The notes: generated by a model from the sequence alone, not told the origin. Counted from the first letter of the stretch, positions 45,756 to 56,491 are shown. The stretch: DNA of 64,000 nt from Uliginosibacterium gangwonense DSM 18521 (GCF_000373965.1 NZ_KB892834.1:178600-242599); one strand, 5' to 3'. Numbers and translations: made by a program.

Positions 45756-46700
45756 ATGAATCTGCAACAACTCCGCTATGTATTGGAGGTCACCAAACAC
45801 AAGCTTTCGGTGTCGGATGCAGCCGATGCGCTGTTTACCTCTCAACCGGGGGTGTCCAAGCAGATTCGCCTGCTGGAGGAAGAGCTGGGGGTGGAAATCT
45901 TTGCCCGCCATGGCAAGCGTCTGACCGAAATCACCGAGCCGGGGCAGGAGGTGCTCAAGATCGCCGAGCGCATGCTGCGCGAGGCAGACAATCTCCGCCA
46001 GGTGGGGCGGGAGTTTGTGGATGAAGATGCGGGCAAGCTCACCATCGCCACCACCCATACCCAGGCCCGCTATGCACTGCCGCCGATCGTGGCGGAGTTT
46101 CTGCGCCGCTTCCCCAAAGTTCAGTTGCACATCCACCAGGGCAACCCGAAGCAGATTGCCGAGCAGGTGCTCAATGGTGAAGCGGACATCGGGATTGCCA
46201 CCGAGGCGCTGGCCGATTACCCGGAACTGGTGTCCCTGCCCTGCCGCCAATGGAACCGCAGCATCATCGCCCGGCCAGGGCACCCGATCCTGCGTGAAAA
46301 TCCACTGAGCCTGGAGGTCATCGCCCACTTTCCGGTCATCACCTACGACTCGGCCTTTGCCGGGCGCGGCGCCATCAATCGCGCCTTCCTCTCGCGTGGC
46401 CTGCGCCCCAATGTGATCCTCACCGCGCTGGATTCAGATGTGATCAAGACCTATGTGGCCATGGACCTGGGCGTGGGCATCATTGCCAGCATGGCTTTCG
46501 ACCCCCTTGTGGATCGTGGCTTGCAAGCGATAGATGCCTCACACCTGTTTGAATCCTCCACCACGCGCATCGGCCTGCCCCGCAACGCATGGCTAAGAGG
46601 GTATGCGTATGCCTTCATCGAGCTTTTCGCCCCACACTTGTCGCGCAAGATGATCAGTGCCGCCATTGATGGCACCAGCGGTAGCGACCCAGGGCTGTAG
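45756..46700 (+). CDS. cysB: CysB-type LysR regulator of sulfur assimilation
   Basis: A 314-residue LysR-family protein with N-terminal helix-turn-helix (MNLQQLRYVLEVTKHKLSVS, then ALFTSQPGVSKQIRLLEEEL) and the CysB-like co-inducer domain (TTHTQARYALPPIVAEFLRR; HQGNPKQIAEQVLNGEADIG). It is divergent from the tauE-cysI-DUF934-cysH-cysD-cysN operon, which it most likely activates with N- or O-acetylserine as co-inducer. ATG 45756 starts the conserved MNLQQLR; the frame is open seven codons further upstream. Confidence 0.92.
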   Translation: MNLQQLRYVLEVTKHKLSVSDAADALFTSQPGVSKQIRLLEEELGVEIFARHGKRLTEITEPGQEVLKIAERMLREADNLRQVGREFVDEDAGKLTIATTHTQARYALPPIVAEFLRRFPKVQLHIHQGNPKQIAEQVLNGEADIGIATEALADYPELVSLPCRQWNRSIIARPGHPILRENPLSLEVIAHFPVITYDSAFAGRGAINRAFLSRGLRPNVILTALDSDVIKTYVAMDLGVGIIASMAFDPLVDRGLQAIDASHLFESSTTRIGLPRNAWLRGYAYAFIELFAPHLSRKMISAAIDGTSGSDPGL

Positions 46701-46763
46701 GCGCTTCAGAACGGCGGGGCAGGTGCCGTAAAAGACTTTGTCATCCGTTCATGGAGTCTGTGT

Positions 46764-48170
46764 GTGCTTGAACGATTGAAAGCCCTGTTCGGATTCGGCC
46801 CCCGGCCCACCAGCCCTGCCAACGCAGCCATACCAGAAGCGCCCCCTCCCCCAGCGCCTGCCATGGGTGGGGCAGCCCAATCCGTCCCACCAGCCATCCT
46901 CCCGGCGGTCGATGCCCCGGCCCAAGCGGGTGAAGCCGTTCTGGTCCATCGAGAGGTGCTCGACGAAGAACTGGCTGTGCGTGGCATCGAGTTCTTCATC
47001 CGGGGCGAATTGCAAGACAAGCTCAACACCCAGCGCACAATGACCCGGCGCTTTCTCGACGGCATGCTGCTGGACCACCTGATGAGCCTGCGCCAGCGCC
47101 CATTGCGTGAGCGCAGCGTCTGGGTGCAGCTCACCGAGGCCAGTCTGATGCGCCTGGGAACCAGCCGATTGCCTCCACAAGCCCATGTGCTGTTGCTGGC
47201 CAACAACCTGGAACACAGCGCAGGCGCAGATACCCGTGAAACCCTTGCCACCATGCAGGCCGCCGGGCATCAGGTGTGGCTGGATGATTGCCCGGACAGC
47301 CCCTGGTTTGCCAGCCTAGCGGACATTGCTTACGGCACAACGGTGCGCATGGCCTTACGGCTACCCATTGAAACGGTCGACATCCTCCGCCGCATCCACG
47401 AAGCACACCGCCACCTGCACCTGGGCGCCTGGGATGTTGGCAGCATTGAGGACTATGAACTGGCGCGCAAACTCGGCTGCAAGCGCTTTTCCGGCAGCTT
47501 CGTCACGCGTCGCCAGGATTGGAGCGGCAACGAACTCTCGCCCCAAATGCTTGGTGTGGCCTCGCTCATCAACCAAATCCGGGAGGAATCGAACTTCCGC
47601 GCCATTGCCCAGGTGCTCAAGCAGGACATGGCTATGTCATACCGTCTGCTGCGTTACGTTAACGCCGCCGCACAGGGGCTCAACCAAAGAATCTCATCAA
47701 TCGAACAGGCGCTGGTCATGCTCGGCCAGGATCAGTTGGACCGCTGGCTCACCCTGGTGCTGCTCTCGGGCGGCGCGATGCGGGATGCAGCACTCACCGA
47801 AGTAGCCCTGATTCGCGCCCGCTTCCTGGAACGGGTAGGCAGCCAGCGCCTTCCCCCCGAGCAATGCGAACGTCTCTTCGTGCTCGGGCTATTCTCCATG
47901 CTAGATGTGGCGCTCAAAGTGCCGCTGGCAACCGCAATCCAGCCATTGCGCCTGCCGGAAGTGATGAATGAAGCGCTGCTCCACCGCCAAGGCCCTTACG
48001 GCATGTATTTATCCCTGGCCGACGCCTGCGAACGGGGTATTTCCCATGAAATCTGCAAATATGCGCTGATGCTGGGGCTGACCACCAGCAAGATCAGCAT
48101 CTATCAGATAGAAGCCATCAACTGGGTGGCGGAAATTTCGGCCAAGCCGGTGGATGCTACAGACATCTAA
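46764..48170 (+). CDS. HDOD-domain protein with degenerate EAL-like N-terminus
   Basis: A 468-residue cytoplasmic signalling protein from GTG 46764 (GGAG seven bases upstream). After a Pro/Ala-rich linker (about residues 15-55) comes a YuxH-like degenerate EAL region (VLVHREVLDEELAVRGIEFF; catalytic EAL motif absent), then an HDOD domain (about 255-450) seen as PQMLGVASLINQIREESNFR and MAMSYRLLRYVNAAAQGLNQ. Such proteins bind rather than hydrolyse nucleotides and work in motility, biofilm or stress networks. The substrate or ligand is unknown. Confidence 0.85.
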   Translation: MLERLKALFGFGPRPTSPANAAIPEAPPPPAPAMGGAAQSVPPAILPAVDAPAQAGEAVLVHREVLDEELAVRGIEFFIRGELQDKLNTQRTMTRRFLDGMLLDHLMSLRQRPLRERSVWVQLTEASLMRLGTSRLPPQAHVLLLANNLEHSAGADTRETLATMQAAGHQVWLDDCPDSPWFASLADIAYGTTVRMALRLPIETVDILRRIHEAHRHLHLGAWDVGSIEDYELARKLGCKRFSGSFVTRRQDWSGNELSPQMLGVASLINQIREESNFRAIAQVLKQDMAMSYRLLRYVNAAAQGLNQRISSIEQALVMLGQDQLDRWLTLVLLSGGAMRDAALTEVALIRARFLERVGSQRLPPEQCERLFVLGLFSMLDVALKVPLATAIQPLRLPEVMNEALLHRQGPYGMYLSLADACERGISHEICKYALMLGLTTSKISIYQIEAINWVAEISAKPVDATDI

Positions 48171-48203
48171 GCAATGCCTGACAAGCGACGCGCTTGCTGG
48201 CAA

Positions 48204-48818
48204 TCAGCGATCCGCCAGGGCCAGACGGACCCCCAACAGGGCAAAGACGGCGGCAAAACTGCGCTGCAACCACCCCAGGATGGATGGAGACCTGAGTACG
48301 TAAGCACGCAATGCAGCCGAAACCACGCCATACACCACGAAGACCAGCAATGTCATCGCCATAAAAACAATACTGAGCGTAAGCATTTGCAGCACGGGTG
48401 CGCCAGCATCCACCGAAATGAATTGCGGCATGAAGGCCAGGAAAAACAGCGTGAGCTTGGGGTTGAGGAAGTTGAGCATCACGGCGCGGAGCACCACCGA
48501 TGCCATGCCACGTTCATCCCCCTCTGCATCCAGCCGTGCAGCCCCTTTGGCACGCCAGGCCGACCAAGCCAGATAGAAAAGGTAGGCCACGCCAATGTAT
48601 TTGAGCGTATGGAAGGCCAGCGCACTCATGTGCAAAATCGCGGCCAAGCCCAATAGTGAAGCCAGCAGATGCGGAACGATTCCGAGCGTGCAGCCCAGAG
48701 ACGCAAACAGGCTGGCACGCGCACCACGAAACAGCCCGGTAGAAATGGTATACACCACGCCGGTGCCGGGGATCAGCACCACAACCAGGGATGTAATCAG
48801 GAATTCAACCGACACCAT
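48204..48818 (-). CDS. LysE/RhtB-family amino-acid exporter
   Basis: A 204-residue membrane protein with about six hydrophobic segments and the family N-terminus (LITSLVVVLIPGTGVVYTIS) followed by LFASLGCTLGIVPHLLASLL. Exports an amino acid or homoserine-lactone-like compound; substrate unknown. It is convergent with the HDOD gene and lies 61 bases downstream of xerC, with a related transporter at 59270-59896. Confidence 0.85.
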   Translation of the reverse strand: MVSVEFLITSLVVVLIPGTGVVYTISTGLFRGARASLFASLGCTLGIVPHLLASLLGLAAILHMSALAFHTLKYIGVAYLFYLAWSAWRAKGAARLDAEGDERGMASVVLRAVMLNFLNPKLTLFFLAFMPQFISVDAGAPVLQMLTLSIVFMAMTLLVFVVYGVVSAALRAYVLRSPSILGWLQRSFAAVFALLGVRLALADR

Positions 48819-48879
48819 TGCGGACTCCCAAACAGATCGTTGCCTACATCATCCCCTCATCCTGCCGCGCCAACAAGCC

Positions 48880-49800
48880 TCAGGTTTTCTTGCGGGCACG
48901 GGGATGGGCGGCATCATAGACCTTGGCCAGATGCTGAAAATCAAGATGGGTATAGACCTGGGTGGTGCGGATGTCGGCGTGCCCCAGCAGTTCCTGCACG
49001 GCCCGCAGGTCCCCTGATGATTGCAGCATGTGGGTGGCGAAGCTGTGGCGCAGCATATGCGGATGCACGTGCACCGGCAGCCCCTTGGTTTTGGCCCAGC
49101 GCCCCAGGCGGACGCGAATCATCGCGTCTGACAGGCGGGTGCCGCGCTGGCTCACGAACAAGGCGGCTTCGCCCGCAGCAGCAAGCTGAGGCCGCACTGC
49201 CAGCCACGCCCGCAAGGCCCGCCGTGCGGCCTCGCCGACAGGTACGCTGCGGGTCTTGCTACGTTTGCCGAACACGATCACTTCATCGCCCTGCACCGAA
49301 TACATGCCGCTGACATCCAACCCGGACAATTCGGCCAGACGCAGGCCGGAGGAATAGAACAGCTCGAATATGGCGTGATCCCGAATTTCCAGCAGCCCCT
49401 CAACCGGGGCATCGAGCAGCGCCCCCGTCTGCTCAACCGACAGGGCCTTGGGCAGACGTTTGGCGCCGCGAGGTGGCCGCACATCCAGCACAGGGTTGTG
49501 GGCCAGACGCCCCTGACGGACGTGCCAGCGATAAAGCCCCCGCCAGGTTGACAACACACGCGCCAGGGAACGCGGCTCCAGCCCCTGCATATGCAGGCGG
49601 GCGGCAAAGCGCCGGATGTCTGCCATCTTGAGCGCTTCAAGCGAGCGCCCGGCTTTCAGTTCATGCAATTTGCGTAAATCAATCTCGCTGGCACGTAATG
49701 TATGTGCAGACATGCGCCGCTGGGTAGCCAGATAATCAAGGTAGCCCGCCAAGGCGTCTTCCAGAACGGGAGCTTGAACGGCTTGTATAGACTTGCGCAA
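48880..49800 (-). CDS. xerC: Tyrosine recombinase XerC
   Basis: Site-specific recombinase that resolves chromosome dimers at dif with XerD. The 306 residues have the SAM-like N-terminal domain (YLDYLATQRRMSAHTLRASE) and the catalytic set: Arg in SSGLRLAELSGLDVS, Lys region GKRSKTRSVPVGE, HxxR in HMLRHSFATHML, and LGHADIRTTQVYTH with the nucleophilic Tyr. In related genomes xerC follows DUF484 and dapF directly; here an EF-hand gene on the other strand intervenes. Confidence 0.93.
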   Translation of the reverse strand: MRKSIQAVQAPVLEDALAGYLDYLATQRRMSAHTLRASEIDLRKLHELKAGRSLEALKMADIRRFAARLHMQGLEPRSLARVLSTWRGLYRWHVRQGRLAHNPVLDVRPPRGAKRLPKALSVEQTGALLDAPVEGLLEIRDHAIFELFYSSGLRLAELSGLDVSGMYSVQGDEVIVFGKRSKTRSVPVGEAARRALRAWLAVRPQLAAAGEAALFVSQRGTRLSDAMIRVRLGRWAKTKGLPVHVHPHMLRHSFATHMLQSSGDLRAVQELLGHADIRTTQVYTHLDFQHLAKVYDAAHPRARKKT

Positions 49801-50076
49801 AACGAACTCCTAACTCGCGGAAAAGTTACCCTGCCAGATGCGGCCTGAAGCAGTGTCGCCCCCACCCGACATGCCTAATCTGTTGATTTCTTGGGGCGGA
49901 TATTCATCAGCATGATGAATGTGTCGCCGCCGGGCGACAGACCGACACTTGCATTTGTCACGCAAGCCTTTGTTTACAAAACAATTTCAAATATGGCACA
50001 GGGTTTGCGAATACACCAGGGTGAGTGCGGCCACTATGCCACGCTCCTCCCCCATTCACTCAAGAAGGAGAGACGC

Positions 50077-50352
50077 TTGAAACTTTCGCACCCCACCCAA
50101 ACCCGCATCACTCGCGGCTTTTTGCTGATGTCCCTGCTGTATCTGTCGCTCTCCAGCGTACAGGCCGCAGGTACGCCGGATTTGAAGAACCTGAATTTTG
50201 CCGATGTCGACCGCAATCACGACGGAGTCATTGACATGCAGGAAGCCAGCGCCATTCCTGAGCTGGCTGCCATCTTCAAATCTGCTGACACAAACCAGGA
50301 TGGATATTTGACTGAGAAGGAGTTCCAGGCCGCTATCAATCCCACCCGCTGA
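50077..50352 (+). CDS. Small secreted EF-hand calcium-binding protein
   Basis: A 91-residue protein starting at TTG 50077, chosen because AAGGAGAG lies six bases upstream; earlier in-frame starts lack a site. The signal peptide is about residues 12-31 (GFLLMSLLYLSLSSVQA). The mature part is little more than two EF-hand loops: DVDRNHDGVIDMQEA and SADTNQDGYLTEKEF, each with the D-x-[DN]-x-[DN]-G pattern. It is likely a periplasmic or secreted Ca2+ binder. It is on the opposite strand between xerC and DUF484, an uncommon position. Confidence 0.75.
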   Translation: MKLSHPTQTRITRGFLLMSLLYLSLSSVQAAGTPDLKNLNFADVDRNHDGVIDMQEASAIPELAAIFKSADTNQDGYLTEKEFQAAINPTR

Positions 50353-50413
50353 TTTATGACCCCAGGATAGCAACGCGACCGACAGCGCGTTGCCCGTCCT
50401 TGCTTCTCCTCAT

Positions 50414-50442
50414 GCCGGTCTGCCCCCCAGACCGGCTTTTTT
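50414..50442 (+). terminator. Terminator after the EF-hand gene
   Basis: GCCGGTCTG (50414-50422) pairs with CAGACCGGC (50428-50436) around CCCCC, followed by six Ts. A further CAACGCG/CGCGTTG hairpin lies just upstream near 50370-50392. Confidence 0.92.
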
Positions 50443-50458
50443 CTGCACACGGCCCGAT

Positions 50459-51130
50459 TCAGCCGATCTGCTTGAGTACCGCCGCCCCGACCAGATCGCC
50501 AATGCGTTCGACATACATGGTGCCCATCTCGGGGAAAAAGCGTTGCGGGTCTTCGCTGCCCAGGGCGAGCATGCCAAATACCTGGGCATCGCGGCGCAGG
50601 GGGATCAGGGCCATGGACGCCAGATGCTCGGCTGATTCACCAAACCAGTCGAGAATCTCGGGAAACTGCGCTGGGCCGCAGTAAGGCTGGCGCAGATCGG
50701 CGGCGAAGAAACGTAGTTCTTCGCTGACCTCGATGAACTCTTCGCTTGGGCGCTTGAGGATGCTGTTCCAGATTCGCAACAGCACATGTGGCACCGAGAA
50801 ATCATCTTGCAGGTGCATGTACACCGTGTGATTCACCGACTCGAAGGTATCCGCCAGCAGCAGAGACAGGCTCAGGCGATGCACCTTTTCGGCAATCATG
50901 TCGTTTTCTTCACCAAACCCGACCAACTCGGAGAGCTTGCCCTGGACCTGGGCGAGCTTTTCGCGCAGGGTGAGCAGTTGCCGCTCGGTCAGCGAGATCG
51001 CCTGCCCGTTCTGCGGGTGGGGCACGGTGATGTGCGCCAGCAGATCGGGGTTTTCATCAAAGAACTCGGGGTGTGCCTGTAGATAATCGCTGATGTCTTT
51101 TGCTTGCATCGGAATTCCGTTCACGTTCAT
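50459..51130 (-). CDS. DUF484 (GAF-like) protein
   Basis: A 223-residue cytoplasmic protein. The N-terminal helix [20 protein letters not shown] and the coiled segment [20 protein letters not shown] are characteristic of DUF484, followed by a GAF-like domain. Its function is unknown; the family nearly always lies between dapF and xerC. ATG 51130 overlaps the dapF stop by four bases, supporting that start over the internal ATG 51109. Confidence 0.88.
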   Translation of the reverse strand: MNVNGIPMQAKDISDYLQAHPEFFDENPDLLAHITVPHPQNGQAISLTERQLLTLREKLAQVQGKLSELVGFGEENDMIAEKVHRLSLSLLLADTFESVNHTVYMHLQDDFSVPHVLLRIWNSILKRPSEEFIEVSEELRFFAADLRQPYCGPAQFPEILDWFGESAEHLASMALIPLRRDAQVFGMLALGSEDPQRFFPEMGTMYVERIGDLVGAAVLKQIG

Positions 51131-51972
51131 TCAATCTCGTTACTGATCTCGATGACGCCTTCAAACACCGAGACTGCCGGGCCGGTCATCAAAACCGGAG
51201 TGCCTGGGCCCGCCCACTTGATATTCAAGCTGCCGCCGTGCGTCTGAACCCAGACATCGGCATCGAGCAGGCCGCGCAGGATGCCCGCAACCACCGCCGC
51301 ACAGGCGCCCGTGCCACAAGCCAGGGTTTCGCCCGCGCCACGTTCAAATACGCGCAGACGGATTTCGCCTCGATTGACGATCTGCATGAAGCCAGCATTG
51401 ACCCGTGCCGGAAAGCGCGGATGATGCTCAATCAAGGGTCCCAGATGTTCTACCGGGGCGGCCTCCACATCAGCCACCACCTGTACAGCATGCGGGTTGC
51501 CCATCGACACGGCGGTGATCGAAAGCGCGTGCCCATCAACCAGCAAATCATGCTCAACTGCATCTTGCTCGGCCACAAAGGGAATGCGCTTGGCATCGAG
51601 CGCCGGCACGCCCATGTTGACCGTCACCAGCCCATCTTCGGTCAGGCGTGGCTCAATGATGCCAGCCTTGGTTTCAACCCGGATGGCATGCTTGCGGGTC
51701 AGCCCCTTATCGACCACAAAGCGTGCAAAGCAGCGCGCGCCGTTGCCGCATTGTTCCACCTCGGAGCCTTCGCAGTTGAAGATGCGGTAGCGGAAATCCA
51801 CATCGGGCTGGCTGGGGCGCTCCACGATCAACAGTTGATCGCAGCCCACGCCAAAGCGGCGGTCGCCCAACTGGCGGGCCAGCGCAGCATTCATGTGCAC
51901 AGGCTGGTTGATCGCGTCGATCACGACGAAATCGTTGCCCAGGCCCTGCATCTTGGTGAATTGAAGTTTCAT
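51127..51972 (-). CDS. dapF: Diaminopimelate epimerase
   Basis: Converts LL- to meso-diaminopimelate for lysine and peptidoglycan synthesis. The 281 residues begin with [20 protein letters not shown], the family start, so ATG 51972 is preferred to ATG 51990. The two catalytic Cys are in [14 protein letters not shown] and [14 protein letters not shown]. It overlaps DUF484 by four bases. Confidence 0.96.
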   Translation of the reverse strand: MKLQFTKMQGLGNDFVVIDAINQPVHMNAALARQLGDRRFGVGCDQLLIVERPSQPDVDFRYRIFNCEGSEVEQCGNGARCFARFVVDKGLTRKHAIRVETKAGIIEPRLTEDGLVTVNMGVPALDAKRIPFVAEQDAVEHDLLVDGHALSITAVSMGNPHAVQVVADVEAAPVEHLGPLIEHHPRFPARVNAGFMQIVNRGEIRLRVFERGAGETLACGTGACAAVVAGILRGLLDADVWVQTHGGSLNIKWAGPGTPVLMTGPAVSVFEGVIEISNEIE

Positions 51973-51989
51973 CCCTGCATTATCCCGCA

Positions 51990-52403
51990 TCAGACCAACA
52001 AAGCTACCGCATCACGCCAGATACAGCGATCCATCACCACCTGCATGCCTGCAGCCTGAGCGCGCAGGGCCTCGGCCTCATTGACCACCCCTTCCTGCAA
52101 CCACAGGTGAGGGGCCTTGATGGCAATTGCATCATCGATGATCGGGGCGATATGCGCGGGGTCCCGAAACACGTCGGCCACATCAATGGCAAACGGGATG
52201 TCGCGCAGGGAAGCATATACCTTCTCCCCCAGGATGGTGTCAGCCGTCGGGTGAACCGGCACGATTCTGAATCCCAGTTTCTGCAAACCGGCGGCTACAT
52301 GGTAGCTGGGGCGGTCTTCCTTGGGAGAGAGGCCGACCACGGCAATCGTCTTGACGGATTTGAGCAGGCTACGCAGATCGTCTTCACTCGGGTTGGCAAA
52401 CAT
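51990..52403 (-). CDS. CoA-binding-domain protein, YccU-type
   Basis: A 137-residue Rossmann-fold protein with the CoA-binding N-terminus [20 protein letters not shown] and the middle [20 protein letters not shown]. Members bind CoA or acyl-CoA; the cellular role is unclear. It lies 17 bases upstream of the dapF start and is part of the dapF cluster. Confidence 0.87.
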   Translation of the reverse strand: MFANPSEDDLRSLLKSVKTIAVVGLSPKEDRPSYHVAAGLQKLGFRIVPVHPTADTILGEKVYASLRDIPFAIDVADVFRDPAHIAPIIDDAIAIKAPHLWLQEGVVNEAEALRAQAAGMQVVMDRCIWRDAVALLV

Positions 52404-52435
52404 GGTTTGGCTCCTGACGAACGATAGAGAAGGAT

Positions 52436-53308
52436 TCAGTAGAATTTTGCCTCGCCCGGCGGGCGGGTCTTGAAACGTTTATGCACCCAATAATACTGCT
52501 CCGGGCTCTTGCGCACTTCGGCTTCGATGTAGGCATTCATTCGGGCCGTATCCGCCACGGCATCCTCACCGGGGAAATCCTGCCAGGGTTCGCCAAATTC
52601 GGCCAGATAGCCTTGGCCCCAGGGCTTCATGCGCACAATCAGCGGCACCACCACGGCCCGGGCGAGCTTGGCGATACGCGGCAGGCCTGGCACAGTCGCC
52701 GTCTGCACGCCAAAGAAGGGCACAAAAACCGATTCCTTGGGGCCAAAATCCAGGTCCGGCAGGTAGTAGAAGGGGCGGCCCGCCTTGAGCGCCTTGACTG
52801 CGCCACGAATGCCATCCTGGCGCGAGAGCAGCTCCTGCTTGCCAAAACGCAGGCGGCCATGGAGCAGCATTTTCTCCAGCACTTTGTCGTTTTGCGCGGA
52901 GTACATGCTCACGCAGTCCATTTCCATGGCCATGCGGCTACCGGCCATATCCAGGCCCACAAAGTGAGGCACGAGTATGACCACGGCCCGCCCCTGGGCG
53001 TGGAATTCGCGGATTTTCTCCACACCGCGCAATTCGACGAGTTTGCGGATGCGGGATTCAGAGGCCCACCAGATCACGCCCCGTTCGAGCATCGAACGCG
53101 TCACCGCCACCACGATGCGGCGTGCCATGCGGCGGCGTTCGGCCTCGCTCAATTCAGGAAAACACAGGCGCAGATTGGTCAGCACCACCCGACGCCTCGG
53201 CACCACCGCTACATATAGCAGTTGTGCCAGCAACCAGCCCCAGGCGGCCTGCACAGGTAGGGGCAGCCAATGGAAACACCAGAGGAAAAATAGAATGACT
53301 CGGGTCAT
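52436..53308 (-). CDS. LpxL/LpxM-type lipid A acyltransferase, second copy
   Basis: A 290-residue inner-membrane acyltransferase. It has an N-terminal hydrophobic helix and the HX4D catalytic box in LVPHFVGLDMAGSRM, followed by YYLPDLDFGPKESVFVPFFG. It adds a secondary acyl chain to lipid A. It overlaps the upstream paralogue by four bases (ATGA), so the pair are co-translated. Which acyl position each one fills cannot be read from the sequence. Confidence 0.85.
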   Translation of the reverse strand: MTRVILFFLWCFHWLPLPVQAAWGWLLAQLLYVAVVPRRRVVLTNLRLCFPELSEAERRRMARRIVVAVTRSMLERGVIWWASESRIRKLVELRGVEKIREFHAQGRAVVILVPHFVGLDMAGSRMAMEMDCVSMYSAQNDKVLEKMLLHGRLRFGKQELLSRQDGIRGAVKALKAGRPFYYLPDLDFGPKESVFVPFFGVQTATVPGLPRIAKLARAVVVPLIVRMKPWGQGYLAEFGEPWQDFPGEDAVADTARMNAYIEAEVRKSPEQYYWVHKRFKTRPPGEAKFY

Positions 53309-54222
53309 GATTCAGATGAAACCGGTGACGTTACGCCAGCCGGAACTTTGTAACGATTGTAGGACCACAGATACTGCGAGGGGCACTTAAGGATGATGCG
53401 CTCGACTTCGCGGTTGAGCGTTGCCGCCCGCGCATCAATGCTGCCATCCAGTGTTTCCTGCAACTCTTCCACATGGATGCACCAGCCCTTGCCCGCGATG
53501 CGCTCGCCCCAGAAGAGCAGCACCCCGGCCCCCTGGACTTCCGACAAGCGTGCAGCCAGGGTCATGGTGTAGGCAGGGCGGCCAAAGAAAGGCACCCACA
53601 CCCCTTCGCCCTTGCCAGGAGCCTGATCAGGCAAGAGGCCGGTCGCCTCGCCCTGGCGCATTGCCTTGATGAGCCGCCGCACCCCAGACAGATCGGCAGG
53701 GGCAAGCTGGATCTGCCCCCGCTGCCGCCCAGCGCGCAGAAAGGCCTCGGCTTCGGTGAGTTTTGGGGGACGGTAGAGCACAGTCATCGGCATGCGTGCG
53801 CCGATGTACAGCGAGATGATCTCGAAGCAGCCCAGATGCGGGGTCAGCGCCACCATTGGACGGCCTGCTGCACGCAGGGCTTCGACCTTCTCCCAGCCTT
53901 CCACCCGAACCACCTTGGCCAAGACTTCGTCGAGCGGGCGCAACCAGACAAATGGCAGCTCAAACATCATCCGGCCGGTTTCCTGCGCATTTTTACGCAA
54001 TTCATGCCCTTTCGGGCTGCGCCCGAGGGCCAAGGCCATATTGGCCCGGGTACGGCGACGTTGGGCTGCACTGCAAAGATACACCAGCCACCCCAGCAGA
54101 CCGCCCCAGGCGTGCAGGATGGGCAGCGGTATGCGGGCCAATAAACGGAATAAAGGGGGAATCAGTTGAGAAAGACGCACTTCGATAACAATGCAAAAAT
54201 GGACAAAATCTGGCAGGCGCAA
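53305..54222 (-). CDS. LpxL-type lipid A acyltransferase, first copy
   Basis: A 305-residue paralogue of the preceding gene. The catalytic box is HX4E-type (ALTPHLGCFEIISLYIG), followed by LLPDQAPGKGEGVWVPFFGR. TTG 54222 is favoured because GGGAGG lies seven to thirteen bases upstream; GTG 54180, where MRLSQLIPPLF begins, is an alternative closer to the typical family start. It is divergent from metK and lies just upstream of its leader. Confidence 0.83.
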   Translation of the reverse strand: MRLPDFVHFCIVIEVRLSQLIPPLFRLLARIPLPILHAWGGLLGWLVYLCSAAQRRRTRANMALALGRSPKGHELRKNAQETGRMMFELPFVWLRPLDEVLAKVVRVEGWEKVEALRAAGRPMVALTPHLGCFEIISLYIGARMPMTVLYRPPKLTEAEAFLRAGRQRGQIQLAPADLSGVRRLIKAMRQGEATGLLPDQAPGKGEGVWVPFFGRPAYTMTLAARLSEVQGAGVLLFWGERIAGKGWCIHVEELQETLDGSIDARAATLNREVERIILKCPSQYLWSYNRYKVPAGVTSPVSSES

Positions 54223-54243
54223 GCTACGCCCTCCCTTGACGCT

Positions 54244-54273
54244 TGCATTATAGGGGCTAGTTGCGTCTATAAT
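54244..54273 (+). promoter_or_regulatory. metK promoter
   Basis: TTGCAT (54244-54249) and a perfect TATAAT (54268-54273) are separated by 18 bases. Transcription would start near 54280, precisely where the SAM-II-like aptamer begins, which supports both calls. Confidence 0.7.
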
Positions 54274-54279
54274 TACAAA

Positions 54280-54334
54280 TCCGCCGAGTTAAACAGACAA
54301 CTTGCAGGGCGGACGTGCAAATACTGCTAAAGCG
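54280..54334 (+). promoter_or_regulatory. SAM-II (SAM-alpha)-type riboswitch upstream of metK
   Basis: The stretch starts TCCGCC (54280-54285), which pairs with GGCGGA (54308-54313) as P1; the loop carries GTTAAACAG and CTTGCAG; the 3' part TGCAAATACTGCTAAA ends in the highly conserved GCTAAA. TTGCA in the loop can pair with TGCAA downstream to form the SAM-II pseudoknot. Order and spacing match the known class (for example its CUUGCAG and GCUAAA blocks). It would bind S-adenosylmethionine and control metK, whose product makes SAM. The call rests on pattern matching by eye. Confidence 0.75.
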
Positions 54335-54347
54335 TCGACCGCTCACC

Positions 54348-54399
54348 AAAAACCCCGGAGTCGGCCGCGCCGACGATCATCCGGGGTTTTTTGTTTTTT
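54348..54399 (+). terminator. Attenuator between the metK riboswitch and the metK start
   Basis: AAAACCCCGGA pairs with TCCGGGGTTTT, with a nested GTCGGC/GCCGAC hairpin inside and a long T-run (54387-54400). It ends immediately before the metK ribosome binding site AGGAG. A terminator in a leader, upstream of the gene, points to transcription attenuation. Confidence 0.92.
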
Positions 54400-54412
54400 T
54401 AGGAGCCGTAAC

Positions 54413-55576
<1,164 letters not shown>

Positions 55577-55619
55577 TACCCGCTCAACCGGGGCGAGCCA
55601 CCTGCGCCCCGGTCAAAAT

Positions 55620-55650
55620 ACAAAAGGCCGCTGATGCGGCCTTTTGCTAT
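55620..55650. terminator. Bidirectional terminator between metK and the response regulator
   Basis: AAAAGGCCGC and GCGGCCTTTT form a 10-base stem around TGAT, with A- and T-runs on either side, suiting both convergent genes. Confidence 0.9.
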
Positions 55651-55665
55651 AGGGGCAGAAGCTGC

Positions 55666-56385
55666 TCACTCTTCGGGAATGCCTTCGCTATCCGGCTCAT
55701 TGGCATCCACCCGCTCCAGGCGATAGCCGAAGTTGTAGGTAGGCACAAGGCGGTAGCCATTTTCCGGCCGCAGCTTGAGTTTGCCGCGCACGCGCGAGAT
55801 GTGGGTATCCACTGTGCGGGTCGCCAAGTCAGGGTTGCGCCCCCACACCGATTCCAGCATGTGCCCACGGGAAACCAGCCGCCCCACGTTGCGGAAGAGG
55901 AAGACCGCAAGGTCAAACTCTTTCTCGGTGAGATCAACCCGGTCCTCATGGAGCTTGATGAGCTTGCGCTGCGGATCAATCAGATAGGGCGGGGCCACGA
56001 TCTGTTCAATGGTGTCTCGCGGCTTACTTCGCCGCAGCACGGCGTCGATCCGCGACATCAGCACGCGCTGGCTGACCGGCTTGATGATGAAATCATCCGC
56101 GCCTTCGGCCAGCCCTCCGACCACATCGTCCTCCGCGTCAAGCGAGGTAACGAAGATCGCAGGCGTTTCGTCATGGCGTTCCTGACGCAGCCAACGCAAA
56201 AAATCCTTGCCGGAGATATCCGGCACCATCCAGTCAAGCAGGTACAGATCCACGCTCTCGCGCGCAGCAAAACGCTGCAGCTCACGAGTGAGTGCGAAAT
56301 CATGTACGTCATGCCCGGCTTCACGTAGCCAAGTCGTGAGCAGCAATTTCTGGGTGGGATCGTCTTCTAGTACCGCAATACGCAT
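55666..56385 (-). CDS. OmpR/PhoB-family response regulator
   Basis: A 239-residue regulator. Receiver domain (about 1-120) with IAVLEDD acidic pocket, phospho-acceptor Asp in LYLLDWMVPDISGKDF and conserved Lys in GADDFIIKPVSQR. The winged-helix domain (about 130-225) is of OmpR type (DLTEKEFDLAVFLFRNVGRL; TRTVDTHISRVRGKL; GYRLVPTYNFGYRLE). No cognate kinase gene is adjacent. Targets unknown. Confidence 0.9.
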   Translation of the reverse strand: MRIAVLEDDPTQKLLLTTWLREAGHDVHDFALTRELQRFAARESVDLYLLDWMVPDISGKDFLRWLRQERHDETPAIFVTSLDAEDDVVGGLAEGADDFIIKPVSQRVLMSRIDAVLRRSKPRDTIEQIVAPPYLIDPQRKLIKLHEDRVDLTEKEFDLAVFLFRNVGRLVSRGHMLESVWGRNPDLATRTVDTHISRVRGKLKLRPENGYRLVPTYNFGYRLERVDANEPDSEGIPEE

Positions 56386-56491
56386 GTCCGTCTCCAGCGA
56401 ACCTTTTCAAGTCCTGGTTGGTGCAAATTCATTCTAACCACAAATGCTGCAATGTATTCAGCATTACTTCACTTTTGGGGTATGCCGTTCA

